64,000 nucleotides of DNA, from positions 98,525 through 162,524 of the forward strand of contig DF239555.1 in NCBI GenBank assembly GCA_000507305.1, in the 5' to 3' direction. This document shows, in pieces, positions 49,830 to 60,234 of the stretch (position 1 is the first letter of the stretch; each line of letters opens with the position of its first letter). Source of the stretch: Breviolum minutum Mf 1.05b.01. Its lineage: Eukaryota > Sar > Dinophyceae > Suessiales > Symbiodiniaceae. The notes under the pieces were generated by a model. That model saw nothing but the letters and a program-made list of their open reading frames with translations. It was not told the DNA's origin and ran no database searches. The position numbers were made by a program, and so were the translations under genes.

Positions 49830-50695
49830 ACACCACGGGGTCTGTCGCCATCTCCATCCTGCTGACTGATGGGTGGAACTCGGGTGGTTTCAACCGAATC
49901 TCATATTTTGCCTACTTTAATTTATATACATGTCTATACTGCTCTTGGAAACAAAGTTGTTCTGACAGAAGTATCTTGCGACCTTATATAAACGGGCCTC
50001 ACTTTGCAATGTGCTCTATGTCTTTTGGGTCAACTTTGGATCATGGAAAATTCTGAAACAACTCGCGCAAACCCTATACGAACGTTAACAACCGGATATA
50101 CAAGCACCGGCCTTTATGATGACATCATTACATCAGCCTGATTCCCTGCTCCCAAAACAACCTTTTGGTTCACCAGAAATATCCCCAGTTGTGTGAAAAG
50201 GCATGTGGTTGGAAACAAATCCCCAAGTGGTGATATACAATTCACAATGACAAACAAGTAAAGATCAGAATTGAAAAAAGTCTAAGTGAGCCAAGAAAAA
50301 CACCTTTGTTACAATCCAGCAGTTACTTGTAGGTTGATAGGGATCTTTATAATTGCTTAATATAACCCTATATACATGTATACACCTTCAGTAATATACA
50401 TTGTGGTTAGTATAATTTCCCAATATCAACCTTAACAACCAGGGTGTTTTAAGACCCTGCTCGAGTATCCATACCCCTCAACTTTCCCCCGCGTCTTGTG
50501 CCTTTTCTCTGAAGGAACCCACATAGATCCTCAGTTTTTGTAGTCCATGACATGAACAAAGGCAGAAGTTTGACTTAAGATTTGATGGCTTGTTGATATG
50601 TCACTTCATGTCACTTCCATTTCTTGGAGATTCCAAGTCAAGACCTCCAAATCAAGTTTACGTATTTTGACGGCAGGCTGATATAATCTGACACA
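49830..50695. other. F-family element near 50.4 kb, no confident gene
   Basis: 50325-50465 carries GGTTGATAGGGATCTTTATAATTG and AACAACCAGGGTGTTTT. No supported exon. Confidence 0.45.
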
Positions 50696-50697
50696 TA

Positions 50698-50889
50698 TTG
50701 TCATCAACAACTGCAAATCATGTCATCAACAAACAACTAGCCAAACTTCAACACACAATGCAGAAGCAGTTGGACCCGGACCACTATAAACCTGTTGTTT
50801 TTTCACCACGAAACCATCAAACCACGAACCAAGCACTGAGCAATCCGAAAAGAACAACACAAATTTATATATCATATATGTGTATATAA
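50698..50889 (+). CDS. CDS candidate
   Basis: Plus frame MSSTTANHVINKQLAKLQHT then MQKQLDPDHYKPVVFSPRN. ATG-started, 63 codons, Gln/Asn-rich with a helical start. Confidence 0.45.
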   Translation: MSSTTANHVINKQLAKLQHTMQKQLDPDHYKPVVFSPRNHQTTNQALSNPKRTTQIYISYMCI

Positions 50890-50989
50890 TATGCATCAAA
50901 CCCAAAAAAAACACGTATGTATGTCAAAAACTGACGGACTGGCATATCATTTTTTCGCACCAACGTATCACCTCAGTCAGTTGTACATA

Positions 50990-51079
50990 CTGCTGATGGT
51001 TCAGAAATCCTGCACCACCTGGGATGTATGAAATCCTGTAAATAATGGAATAAACGTGCAGGATTTCTTCCATCAACAG
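50990..51079. mobile_element. MITE family A copy, 90 bp
   Basis: TA|CTGCTGATGGTTCAGAAATCC and GGATTTCTTCCATCAACAG|TA. Shortest intact copy; lies 6 bp inside an intron, right after the donor of exon 51086-51182. Confidence 0.9.
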
Positions 51080-51085
51080 TATCAC

Positions 51086-51182
51086 CTGTGTCACACTGAG
51101 AATTCCCAGACTTTGCTGCAGGCGCCGAGGCGGATGGGACCTCGTCAAGCGCTGTATCTACATGATTATCCATGTTGAGATC
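51086..51182 (-). CDS. 97-nt internal exon
   Basis: Acceptor CATTGTATATTTCAG and donor ACACAG|GTGATA. 32 codons, DLNMDNHVDTALDEVPSASA then PAAKSGNSQCDT. Acidic, Ala/Ser-rich linker. A MITE A copy begins within the first bases of the downstream intron. Confidence 0.75.
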
Positions 51183-51199
51183 CTGAAATATACAATGTG

Positions 51200-52890
51200 T
51201 ATATTTATGTAAATACATATATAAACCAAATATATATATATATATATGTATATATGTAAATATCTGTGTATCATCTTTTTCATACCTCATATACGTATGT
51301 ACCTTCCATAGATTATACCTTATATCTGGTATGATGTATGTCCTATTCCTTGCTCATTAACTTCCATTGACTTCCCCAAAAAACGGACATAAGGACAGCA
51401 TACTTTTAAAGGTTCAGAATTCTGGATAACAAGCCAGCGTTGGTGGGAGAAAATACTAACCTCAACTGGTTAGCCAAAGTCTTGACAGTGGCAATTGGGC
51501 ATCCATCCTCTAAAAAAAGAGTCAATCATTGCACCTTCAACAACAACACCCCCCCTTCACCCAAGAACATTTGTTGGTGGCTTGCCACCCATCTAGAAAA
51601 ACTATATAGGAAAAGCGGTTGCATCTTTCCACTGGCATCCACCGGCTCACCCATTACGGGAAAGTTATTGTAATCTAAATTAAGTGGAGCAGGAACTCAC
51701 CTAATTGCAGCCACAACCAGTTGGGATTACGACCAACATGCTGCACCCCGTATAAATGGCATTACAAGTGCATAACTGGGGTTATAACCCTACTTAAAGG
51801 GGTCATAAGCTCACTTATAATTAACTGGCAGGCGCCCAACTTAACTTGTCTATATATAATACATGTGTATACACATATCTAAAAGCATATCATATAGCAA
51901 GATATATACATTCACCCAGAACCCAAATGAACATAGTTACAAAAAATGACTCGTAAAATGGAAAGTTCAGGTCAACCGCCTGAAAAGAGGAGGTCGACCA
52001 TTGGTTTCTGGGCATCAATATGTGCTGATATAAGAATAATAATAATAATATACACACACTTGAACATGCTGCATATGTATAAATATCTACAGTACATACT
52101 AACATATTAAATTTTCAGAAACACACACACACACACACACACCAACAAACAAAAGGTACCAAGTACCATGCAAGCAAACCCGTCAATGTAAGTCTGAGGT
52201 CACAAACTTCGGGGATCGAGCCCCAGCCGGTTCCTCGACGCGTTTCAGGTCATTGTTTTCTGTTGGTCATCTGTAATCTGGATGATGATTTTTGTTGGCA
52301 AACACCTTGGTAAATACCTAGGGTAAGTATATATGTAGTTGGTGGCTTCAACCCAATTTGAAAATATGTTGGTCAAAGTGGATCATTTCCCCAGGATGAA
52401 AATACAAATGATTGAAACCACCACCCAGTTTTTTTGGGGGAGAGAAATAAATGAGCTAGACAAATTGACCAGGATGGAGGAGATACTAAACTTGGGGTTA
52501 TCAACATCCATTTGAGTCACGCTTCAAAGAACCGGGCCTTACGGATTCCACTAAAATACTGGTTGTTGTTTAATTCCGGGATCCAAATATCACGGTTTAC
52601 GAAAAAATCCCTGATATAACTAGATAGTCTATGTAGTAAAATCCCCCACATACCCTAAGCAACCAGTGGGTTTTTTCAACGCTCAAATGACGACCTTTTG
52701 GAAGAAGGTCAATCTCGGCACCTTTTGGAAACAAAAAACACTTCTATACACTGATTTTTGAATCTCGTGACAACGAGATGTGTTTTTGATGTCAAAAGCT
52801 AGCAAGCTGTTTACTACGCAAGTGATCTTACCAACTGCTTTCGCCAGACACAGAAACAAAAAAAGAGAGGTGACTAAACTATGAATTTGG
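51200..52890. other. repeat-rich, no confident gene
   Basis: TA repeat at 51232-51250, G-family words at 51735-51845, a CA repeat at 52118-52142, a W element at 52331-52425 and an F element at 52555-52690. Plus frame 51440-51673 is probably chance. Confidence 0.5.
52331..52425. mobile_element. W-family element
   Basis: GTTGGTGGCTTCAACCCAATTTG and GATTGAAACCACCACCCAG inverted ends, GGTCAAAGTGGATCATTTCCCC interior. Confidence 0.8.
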
Positions 52891-52895
52891 ACTTG

Positions 52896-53273
52896 TTAAA
52901 CATTTGTTAAACCCGTTCTGCTAGTGGTAGTGGTACTGGGTAGGGCATACTCCCTGTAGTCTTGCAAGTTACCTTCTGAGTTTGGAGGATAATTTTGTGG
53001 TGCCAAGGTTTTGTCGATCAGTGAGCCCCACACAACTGCCACCATTTCCACTGGGCCAGTGTTGTGGTCATCTTTTGAAAAACAGCAACTTGAATAACCA
53101 AGAAATGTAAATTCCCTGAAAACCAACAGCTTGCCGCTACTTGCCGAACAACATGGGGTATGTGGATGCCTACGGTCAGTTCCACATGTACCTTGGCCTT
53201 TGTGAATTTTCAACTTTTGATTCATATCTTTCGACAAAGGTTTCAGCACGTTTCTAACATTGCTCAAATTCAA
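52896..53273 (-). CDS. CDS or exon, 125 codons
   Basis: Minus frame with NVRNVLKPLSKDMNQKLKIH, LLVFREFTFLGYSSCCFSKD and NYPPNSEGNLQDYREYALPS to TAA. Length and composition favour coding. May contain small introns. Downstream of, and same strand as, 53386-53752. Confidence 0.55.
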   Translation of the reverse strand: MNLSNVRNVLKPLSKDMNQKLKIHKGQGTCGTDRRHPHTPCCSASSGKLLVFREFTFLGYSSCCFSKDDHNTGPVEMVAVVWGSLIDKTLAPQNYPPNSEGNLQDYREYALPSTTTTSRTGLTNV

Positions 53274-53385
53274 GTTCCACTTTGCCTATTGACATGCATG
53301 CTGTTTAGATATGTTAAACTCATATTTTGCTGAGACTGTAGCACAACTTTATACAACTTTCATGTTTGGCCTTTTTTTGCCAAAC

Positions 53386-53538
53386 CTACTCGGCTCCTTG
53401 TTGTGCATTGTGCACAATAGTAAGTGACATCTTTGCCATGTTGAACGCTCTTGCCCGGGCAGTTTCGCGCTCTGTGTTGAGCTCCTTGTTCATCCGCTTT
53501 GCCTGTTCTCTTTGGCCAGCTCTACAACGTGTTTTGCC
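53386..53538 (-). CDS. terminal exon, coiled coil
   Basis: GGGCATTCAG|GGCAAA; 50 codons and TAG, phase 0: GKTRCRAGQREQAKRMNKEL, NTERETARARAFNMAKMSLT and IVHNAQQGAE. Joins the upstream exon in phase over a 53-nt GTACCA...TTCAG intron. Charged coiled coil. Confidence 0.75.
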   Translation of the reverse strand, partial: GKTRCRAGQREQAKRMNKELNTERETARARAFNMAKMSLTIVHNAQQGAE

Positions 53539-53591
53539 CTGAATGCCCTCGCCTGGCCTCAATGTCGAAAGACAAAACTCGTTGCTGGTAC

Positions 53592-53752
53592 TTCAAGTTC
53601 AGGATGGAATGACCATCCCAAGATTCGTTTGTCCTCCCTTCTTTTTTTCGCTGTGGTTCGAACAACTTCATCAATACGTCTTACACTAAATGACAATTCT
53701 ACGCAATCATGCTGCCATCCCAATTCACCCACAGTTTGAAGACTTCATCCCC
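53592..53752 (-). CDS. exon upstream of a 53-nt intron
   Basis: GGGGATGAAG acceptor, then TVGELGWQHDCVELSFSVRR, IDEVVRTTAKKRREDKRILG and WSFHPELE, donor GAA|GTACCA. Clear coding composition. No ATG inside; the gene continues upstream. Function unknown. Confidence 0.7.
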
Positions 53753-54058
53753 TATACGATCCAATTACTGGGGTCATTATATGAAACCAACCCAAACAAG
53801 GCATAAGGAAAATCTCTCAAATCTACCATCATTTTTTCATTCTTTGATTCCCCAAAATACCCCCTCCCTCCAAAAAAAAAAACACATGGCTAGCTGGAAC
53901 ATCCCCATTTTAAATACGAGAGATACATCTTCATTCATGGTTGTTGTTCTTTTCCATTTGTCATGTTACACCCCCCGAAAAGGAAACATGTCCACTAAAA
54001 AACGCACGATTTCAGTATACATTCTACATCTGAACCAACCAAGCATTCAACTTTTCAG

Positions 54059-54072
54059 GTGGACATTTCCTG
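54059..54072 (+). CDS. 14-nt micro-exon candidate (plus reading)
   Basis: TTTTCAG|GTGGAC to CCTG|GTTGGT. In phase with 54282 onward (GHFL | KTQF). Extending upstream through the AG the frame also reads AFNFSGGHFL. Confidence 0.4.
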
Positions 54073-54281
54073 GTTGGTGGCTTCAACCCATTTGAAAACT
54101 ATTCGTCAAAATGGGTTCATCTTCCCCAAGGTTCACGATGAAAATTCCAAAACATGTTTGAGTTCCATCTATGGCCTTTCCACTCCTTATATTGGGGATG
54201 GTTTCTTCCCACCCTTTTATAGGAAATTCCCTATTATGGGAATATAAACCCCTACGGAATTGGGTTGAAACTACCACCTAG
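54073..54281 (+). mobile_element. W-family introner, long form, 209 nt
   Basis: GTTGGTGGCTTCAACCC at the left and GGGTTGAAACTACCACCTAG at the right, inverted. The body matches the long form at 12630-12835. GT-AG from first to last base and frame preserved on plus; on minus the same borders (TAG|GTGGTAG..CAACCAG|) also join open frames. Confidence 0.7.
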
Positions 54282-54396
54282 AAAACCCAGTTTCCCGTCG
54301 TTTTCCCTGAATTCGTCACCAACTTTTGGGGCCCTTTTCTCCGCCTGCATGCACGTAGAAGACGCTCTCAGGATCCTGAGGCTGAAAAGGGGTCTG
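54282..54396 (+). CDS. exon after a W introner, strand debatable
   Basis: Plus: KTQFPVVFPEFVTNFWGPFL, RLHARRRRSQDPEAEKGSES to AGCT|GTAAGC. Minus: ILRASSTCMQAEKRAPKVGD, EFRENDGKLGFLG. The plus strand has a proper donor; the minus has the more typical purine-rich coding composition. Confidence 0.5.
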
Positions 54397-54432
54397 AAAG
54401 CTGTAAGCTTGTTGGTTGGTGTTGGTGTGTGN

Positions 54433-54443
54433 TGCTTGTTTGC

Positions 54444-54499
<56 letters not shown>

Positions 54500-54536
54500 T
54501 TGTTTGTTTGTTTGTTTGTTTGTTTGTTTGTTTGTG
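54433..54536. repeat. TTGC/TTTG tetranucleotide array
   Basis: About 14 TTGC units, then about 11 TTTG units, with an N at 54432. Confidence 0.95.
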
Positions 54537-54604
54537 TGTTCAACCAAAATCCCAAGTAGCAAGGATGATTCCTATAATAGGATCCTGGTTATGAACATTA
54601 CAAC

Positions 54605-54700
54605 TATTTGCCGCCTTCAACTTCAACCCCTTTGAACATCATCAAATTGGATCATTTCCCTCAGGGGAGAACAAAAAGCAAAACTTTGAAACCACCAACT
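54605..54700. mobile_element. W-family element
   Basis: TTCAACTTCAACCCCTTTGAA and CAAAACTTTGAAACCACC; ATCAAATTGGATCATTTCCC interior. Confidence 0.65.
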
Positions 54701-54704
54701 TTCA

Positions 54705-56780
54705 TATAAGTAGTATATAACTCATGGTTGTAGCTGAAATCCTTTTGGTTTTGGTTTTCATGGAAAAGGAGTAATATAGAGGTACCCTCCCGAAAACTAA
54801 CAAATCCCCTCCCGGTGGGATATGGATTCCTTTCCTGGAAGGTCACTTAACCACCCCAAAAAAGGTCACAAAGCATTGTCAGGAAGAGATTTGTTTTCTC
54901 CAAAAAGGAACATCACCCTGTTCTGCCAAAGAACACTTTGTGACTATTCTTGGGAAAAATCCTTTACCGACTCACATCCCCATTGAGCAAGGAAATCTCC
55001 TCCCATTTTCTGGCAGGATGGTCACATCTCCCCAAAACTATCCCTTTTTGGGGGGATTGAAACCGCTACAACATGTATGAACATATGCACATCAAATGGC
55101 TTGCATTAGTGATTTTTCACATTTTTTTGAGGAGTGAAGATGGTCCAAAACAATGAAGAATTTAAACAAAACATATTAAACATTGCTGTCCAAGAACTAC
55201 CAAATATTTCTCTCTCTCTCTCTCTCTCTGGCACTTCAATTATACATACCTGTATACATAATATGTACATTTAAACAGTATCATACATATATATATATAT
55301 GAGTGTGGTATCTTGTGGTTAGTCATATGTATGCAATTCAGATTTCAATCGAGCCACTATGTCTGAAAATTGTAAAATTGAAATTTCAAACAATATGTAT
55401 GAGTTAATATCAAATGAAGAGTACGAAGGGATGTCAAATTTACGATATTAAAGACGTACATGTTTCCAGCAATACTGCAACAATAACCAGTGACCTGACC
55501 ATGTAGACAAAACACTACTAAAACCAAAAAAACACACGTTCTTTCTGGATAAAATGACGGCTGGCTCAAGATTTGGTTACCAATTTTGGAACAATCACAA
55601 GTCATGACCGTCATAAGTATGTTTCAATCATCCATTCAGAAGTTCCGAAACCCAATGTCTTTCTTTGGCAAATCGTTGCATGAAATAGAGGTAATTAGCC
55701 CACAAACATGCATTCACACTGGAATGTCCATGGTACTTAGTAAATTAATTTCAAACCCTATATAAGTAAGTTATAAGTCCCAACCAACTTACTAAATAGC
55801 CTAAATAGTTCCTAACTGGCATGGACACCCTAGCACTGAACTTTAAGAGAAACCCATCTCTTTTTTGCGACCTGTTGATAGTGTGGTTCGTCTGCCAAGA
55901 CTGTCATGTCGCACATCAAAGTCGCGATGTGAAAAACGGTGTTGATGAAAGCGTGTTGATGAAAGCTGTGGATAGTATCCTCAATGACCAATAAAGTGTT
56001 CCAAACAAATGTTCAAGAAACATAAATGAACTATATACTATCAAACAACATGCTGCAACTTGTTCGTATTATATATTTTCATATCTAAGCATGACATTTG
56101 ACATCAAAATCTAGAGGTTTTGTGACATCAACTTCTGATCCTTGATATCCTTGTGCTGTTTTACCAACTTGGTCAGCCTGAACACTGCATGTCACATGTC
56201 CATCCAATCATATGGAGATATCAATAATGATTGCTGGGTAACTCACTGTATCAGGAAAAAATGTATATAGGTACATATATATTGACGTATGGAGAGTACA
56301 ACTTCCCAACTTCAGAACTAAAAATCGACAGAAAACAACATGTTGGACGAGACTCTGTTTTCAAAAAAACATGTCCCATAGACTCCCAACATGATGTTGA
56401 ATGAACTGTAGTTAGTATCATGTAATCACCAAATTGGAGGTTTACATACCACTTCACTTCGATGCAATTCATGTAAAATTTGTGTAATTACTTTCAAGAT
56501 ATAGTCTTGTGATGCATCCTATCAATTACTGCCAATAAATCAGATGCCCTTCAGCTGGCCAACTATGCTCTCAAAGATATCCACCTGTGCAACTCACATA
56601 ATGGCACATACATATTTATCGGCTTCTATCACTATTATACATATCAACATAACTCCTTGAATCCATCAATTAGACATGCACCAACCATCTAACCATCATC
56701 GCCCAACACTTTCATCCCAAACTCAAAGCCATTATATTCCCTAGTTAGAGATCACCAACAACCTTTAAAAGTGTCACGTT
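54705..56780. other. mostly non-coding
   Basis: CT repeat at 55208-55230, TA-rich tracts near 55285. Minus frames at 55357-55614 (Cys/Val-rich, possible membrane helix) and 56251-56472 lack splice support. Confidence 0.45.
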
Positions 56781-56789
56781 TTCACCATC

Positions 56790-56930
56790 CCAAAAAAAGG
56801 TCACCAGCAGAAATGCCAGGAGCTTTTTGCCTTTTTTTGGGCCGGTGTGTTTCCGTATTTCTTGGGCGACACTTTGGCAAACTCATCTCACAACTCCACA
56901 AATCCGCCTGATGCTCAAAGTTTACGGCTG
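56790..56930 (-). CDS. exon candidate, basic
   Basis: Two charged frames overlap: EFAKVSPKKYGNTPAQKKAK and CRPRNTETHRPKKRQKAPG. The downstream end CTG|GTGACC is the start of a V-family element, again placing an exon border at an element border. Confidence 0.45.
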
Positions 56931-56982
56931 GATCAGTGGTTTTTTCACCCCCTTTTAAGTTATAACCCATTGATCCTAGCTC

Positions 56983-57081
56983 GCTGGTTGTTTCAACCAA
57001 CCCATTTGAAAAAAGACATGCTCCTCAAATTGCATCTGCTTCCCCGGGGGTTCAAATAAAAAATAATTAAAACCACCTAGT
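56983..57081. mobile_element. W-family element
   Basis: CTG|GTTGTTTCAACC and AAAACCACCTAG; CTCCTCAAATTGCATCTGC interior. Confidence 0.7.
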
Positions 57082-57084
57082 GAG

Positions 57085-57455
57085 ATGCCTGTGGGTGGAA
57101 AGGAACTGCACTTCTGGCTACTGAGATCCTACTTCTTTTCACGGACTAAGGTGATTTTTCTCAAATGTCAAGGACGGATATGAACAACATTTTCCTGGTG
57201 TTACCATAGGAGGCTTCAGGTTTCTGAGGGCAGGTAGAACCGTTTCTTTTTTGCATACGGAAATCACCTAATTGGGGAAATTAAAATTGTGTTCCCACAT
57301 GTCGTGCCAGACAAATGGTCAAACCAAGCATTGAAATGGTATTATTGCATATTATTGCCCGATACCACATATCAAAAACCCGGTAGAATCTGTAAACATT
57401 CTGTAAGCCTTCAAGAAATCTTATCACGGTGGTGGTTTCCAACCCAGTCCAGTTG
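57085..57455. other. no confident gene
   Basis: Weak plus frame 57289-57483. W arm at about 57428. Confidence 0.4.
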
Positions 57456-57459
57456 GATC

Positions 57460-57595
57460 ATTTTCCGAGGTGAAAGCGAATAACTATTTCCTCAAACCAC
57501 AACCTAGTTCTAGAAGAATGATAAACACACAATTCCACGCAAAACCATGCGAAAACTACTTCTTCCAATTTCAAATATAATTTTCCAACATACCG
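57460..57595 (-). CDS. exon candidate before a W element
   Basis: Reads YVGKLYLKLEEVVFAWFCVE then LCVYHSSRT, to ACTAG|GTTGTGG, the start of the W element at 57428-57512. Tentative; overlaps the element edge. Confidence 0.35.
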
Positions 57596-57610
57596 GGAAC
57601 AAAACCATAC

Positions 57611-57724
57611 CTTAAAACACCCCCAACCAACAGTTTTATGTTTCGGAATTCCTTGTTGCATTGATGCGTTGGGACATTTTTCTGGGGCACCAAGGCATAC
57701 GCCAGCTTCGCTGCATTTTTACCC
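57611..57724 (-). CDS. 114-nt internal exon
   Basis: AACTTGAG|GGGT to TTTTAAG|GTATGG. 37 codons, GKNAAKLAYALVPQKNVPTH then QCNKEFRNIKLLVGGVL. Convincing. Not recognised. Confidence 0.65.
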
Positions 57725-58017
57725 CTCAAGTTCGTGGCTAAGGTGTTAGGAGGACAAAAGAAGCAACCCTGCTACTACACAGGGTTAAAACTAAGCCTTC
57801 CTAATTATTGGAGGGTCCCTTTGCTGATTCTTAGGGAAGTAACATTCATGCCTCTGCGTTTTGTTAATGGTCTAACCTTTTTTTTTCATTCAGGCGTGAC
57901 GTGAAGCCATTGAGAGGTAACTAGGATTGACAGTTCTGATCGCTGGTGTCCCTTCCAAAATCCTCCAAATATTTATAAATATCTATATATATATATATAT
58001 TTATTTATTTACCTTAG

Positions 58018-58110
58018 GTTTGGATGTGTTAGGGCCCTTGTCTACTGCCAAACCTCAGGAGGTGTGCTGCAAAGGGAGTCTCTTGGCAGTGATTGAGGTT
58101 CCCCTACTTG
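58018..58110 (+). CDS. exon ending at an H element
   Basis: Acceptor TTATTTACCTTAG, then LDVLGPLSTAKPQEVCCKGS, LLAVIEVPLL, and border CTTG|GAGGATC. A GT donor also exists at GAG|GTTCCC (58096). Confidence 0.5.
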
Positions 58111-58272
58111 GAGGATCATCCCAGTTAGCAAGTGGTTAATAGCCATGGTCAATAAGTCCCCTAAGGATCGGGTTGTTGCCCTTCCACATGGCTTCCTGTC
58201 AACGGCTTATAAATGAGGGGTGATCCTAGCCACTTACCGACCTAACCGGGATAATGCCAAGTCATCCTCCAG
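58111..58272 (+). mobile_element. H-family element
   Basis: GAGGATCATCCCAGTTAGC, GGTTAATAGCCATGG, AATAAGTCCCCTAAGG and a far end GGGATAATGCCAAGTCATCCTCCAG. Sits between two open frames on plus, but their phases do not match with GA-AG cutting. Confidence 0.65.
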
Positions 58273-58432
58273 TCATACCGAAGCTCGGAAAGATGTTTTG
58301 GGGGAACTAAACGCTGGTCCAACCCTGAGAGAAAATCTGATTTCGGGGAGCTATGCTGATGCTTGTTTCCAACAAACTGGGAAGAATCGACTTATTGGAG
58401 TATGCCAGGGAAATAAGCAGTATGCAATTTGA
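58273..58432 (+). CDS. terminal exon candidate
   Basis: After CATCCTCCAG: HTEARKDVLGELNAGPTLRE, NLISGSYADACFQQTGKNRL and IGVCQGNKQYAI to TGA. Good composition; junction phase with 58018-58110 unresolved. Confidence 0.5.
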
Positions 58433-58439
58433 ATATCTC

Positions 58440-59020
58440 AGGTAACAGGCATTTTCCTACTAAACCATTCCATTGAAAACCTGGTTGTTTCATAGGGATC
58501 CAAAAATCATGACTTATGAAATAATACCCACACAACTGGGTAGCAAAAAATCCTCGGTAAACCCAAAACAACCAGGGGCGATGTTTTTCATTGCTGAATT
58601 GCCATTCCCAATTCGTATGCTAATCCCCAATTCCATTGAAATCCTGGTTGGTTAATTCCAGGATCGAAAAAATCATGGCTTATGAAATAATCACCATATT
58701 ATTACATGGGGATCATATACTAATCCCCAATATAAAGCAACAACCAACCAGAGCTTTCAATGGATCATTGCTCCCTTTATTACGGTGAACTCAGAGAATG
58801 AATCAACCAACCCACCCGACTTGTTTCATGCAGCTAGCCAAAGAAATAGCACCATGTTCTCTTAAGAAGGACTTAAATTCAACCTTCATTTCAATAAACA
58901 AAAGAGACCTTAGAGATGTCAGTTGAATTTTAGACTTCAACATATTGCTGTACTCAAACAAAAAGATTGCCGAAGATCTTGAATGTCGAAATAACTAGGT
59001 ACTCAGCCAACCCACATTGT
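58440..59020. other. two F-family elements, no gene
   Basis: Tandem copies at about 58470-58600 and 58625-58780, each with CCTGGTTG, AGGGATCC(A), AAATCATGACTTATGAAATAAT and CAACCAG words. Confidence 0.6.
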
Positions 59021-59024
59021 CACA

Positions 59025-59113
59025 TCATTTTTTTTCAGCCACCTGCAGCATCTCCTTCAGCTCACCATTCTTCGACAACTCTAACTCTAGCAGGGCGCGG
59101 AGGATCTGCAATC
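59025..59113 (-). CDS. terminal exon, coiled coil
   Basis: Acceptor TGGTTTGCAG, then LQILRALLELELSKNGELKE, MLQVAEKK and TGA. Classic Leu/Glu heptads. Upstream exons not placed; the adjacent 59.1-59.8 kb shows none. Confidence 0.8.
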
Positions 59114-59119
59114 CTGCAA

Positions 59120-59865
59120 ACCAAGACGTCACACATATGACTCTCCTTAGGTGGAAATTTCAAATTTAGTGGCTGGGATAAAATTACTCCCCTATAAATC
59201 CCTCCCCTGTATTAAGCAATCGATCAGTGCTTTATCTTGGCTATAATTAGCCATAATAATCATATAAAAGCTGAAAATAGTTATACAGCAGCAATATGTC
59301 AACAACTCCCCCAACACTCCACACACACAACCCAACTCCCAAACAACTTCTAAAATCTAAAGCACCTGGTGAAAGTGGTTTCCCGGACATATTAGGATGT
59401 CACAGCAACTTAGCAAATGCTTCTTAAACTGGTTGATTTCACCCACTTATAAATAATTTCCTAGGGTACACGATATTGAAGCTTAGTCATAGGCCGCTTA
59501 GCAAACCAGTGTGAGAACTTCCAGCAGGACATCTATCCAAATGTAGCCGGGAGATATCCCTATTCTCATTTCACGCAAAGATTTGGGAAAATCTTAAGTG
59601 ACATCATGCTGAAACTTGCGAGCAAATCTTGACAAAACATCTCTTGTGAAGTTCATGGTGATACCTGGATCCAACAAACAAACCTGCAGTTATTCCACAC
59701 GGAAACTGTATCCCAAACACCCCCAGTTACAAGCTTAAATACAACAAACACTATATTCATGCTATCAGAAGCGTAACTACTTGAGACATCCATAAGGGCT
59801 GATAACGGATGATCAGGATCTCAAGTCATATTTCGGGGGCTTATAACTCCAATCTCTGTAAACAA
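59120..59865. other. no confident gene
   Basis: A/T-rich. No exon with good junctions and no recognised family member except weak G-like words near 59440. Confidence 0.4.
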
Positions 59866-59869
59866 AAGT

Positions 59870-60100
59870 CTAAATATACGTATACTCTTTCCCAGCAAAT
59901 CCTTTGAAGTTTTGTAACTCAAAAACTTTCACCAACCATTTTGGCCCCCCATTTTCCAGCGATTTTTTGTGGAACTGTTGATGCAGCTGGTTGAAGTGTG
60001 CCTCCTCGGCACTGAATCTCCACCTCGAATCTGCGATTTCCACCGACCTTGCCCGCCAATCAGAAAAATCGGCGCCCTGAAGAAACCCTTTTTTTGCCCC
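59870..60100 (-). CDS. 231-nt terminal exon, 76 residues
   Basis: Acceptor CGTTTTTCAG|GGGGC, which is also the end of an E element. Phase 0: GAKKGFLQGADFSDWRARSV, EIADSRWRFSAEEAHFNQLH, QQFHKKSLENGGPKWLVKVF and ELQNFKGFAGKEYTYI to TAG. Strongly coding. No family recognised. Confidence 0.75.
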   Translation of the reverse strand, partial: GAKKGFLQGADFSDWRARSVEIADSRWRFSAEEAHFNQLHQQFHKKSLENGGPKWLVKVFELQNFKGFAGKEYTYI

Positions 60101-60215
60101 CTGAAAAACGAAGATGACAGGCTGGGAAATCACCATTATTAATAGGGGAATGTAGGGGATACATCTTCAAATGTTTGTTTTCCTGTTGTCATGTTATTTT
60201 TTTTTTGGGGGGGGT
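60101..60215 (-). mobile_element. E-family element giving a 3' splice site
   Basis: On minus it runs from CCCCCCCCAAAAAAAAAATAACATGACA to GTCATCTTCGTTTTTCAG. The exon begins exactly at the GGGG that normally closes the element, so TTTTTCAG is the element's own terminus. Confidence 0.65.
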
Positions 60216-60234
60216 GTGAAAATTCGTCAAAAAA

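Noticed and set aside
52195-52250. tRNA-like B-box word (GGGGCTCGATCCCC on minus)
   Set aside because: No acceptor or anticodon stem could be paired around it; it more likely belongs to a short plus-strand exon-like patch (IEPQPVPRRVS).
54265-54635. ORFs with CLLA or KQAS repeats
   Set aside because: Readings of the TTGC/TTTG array; only the part before the GTAAGC donor is considered coding.
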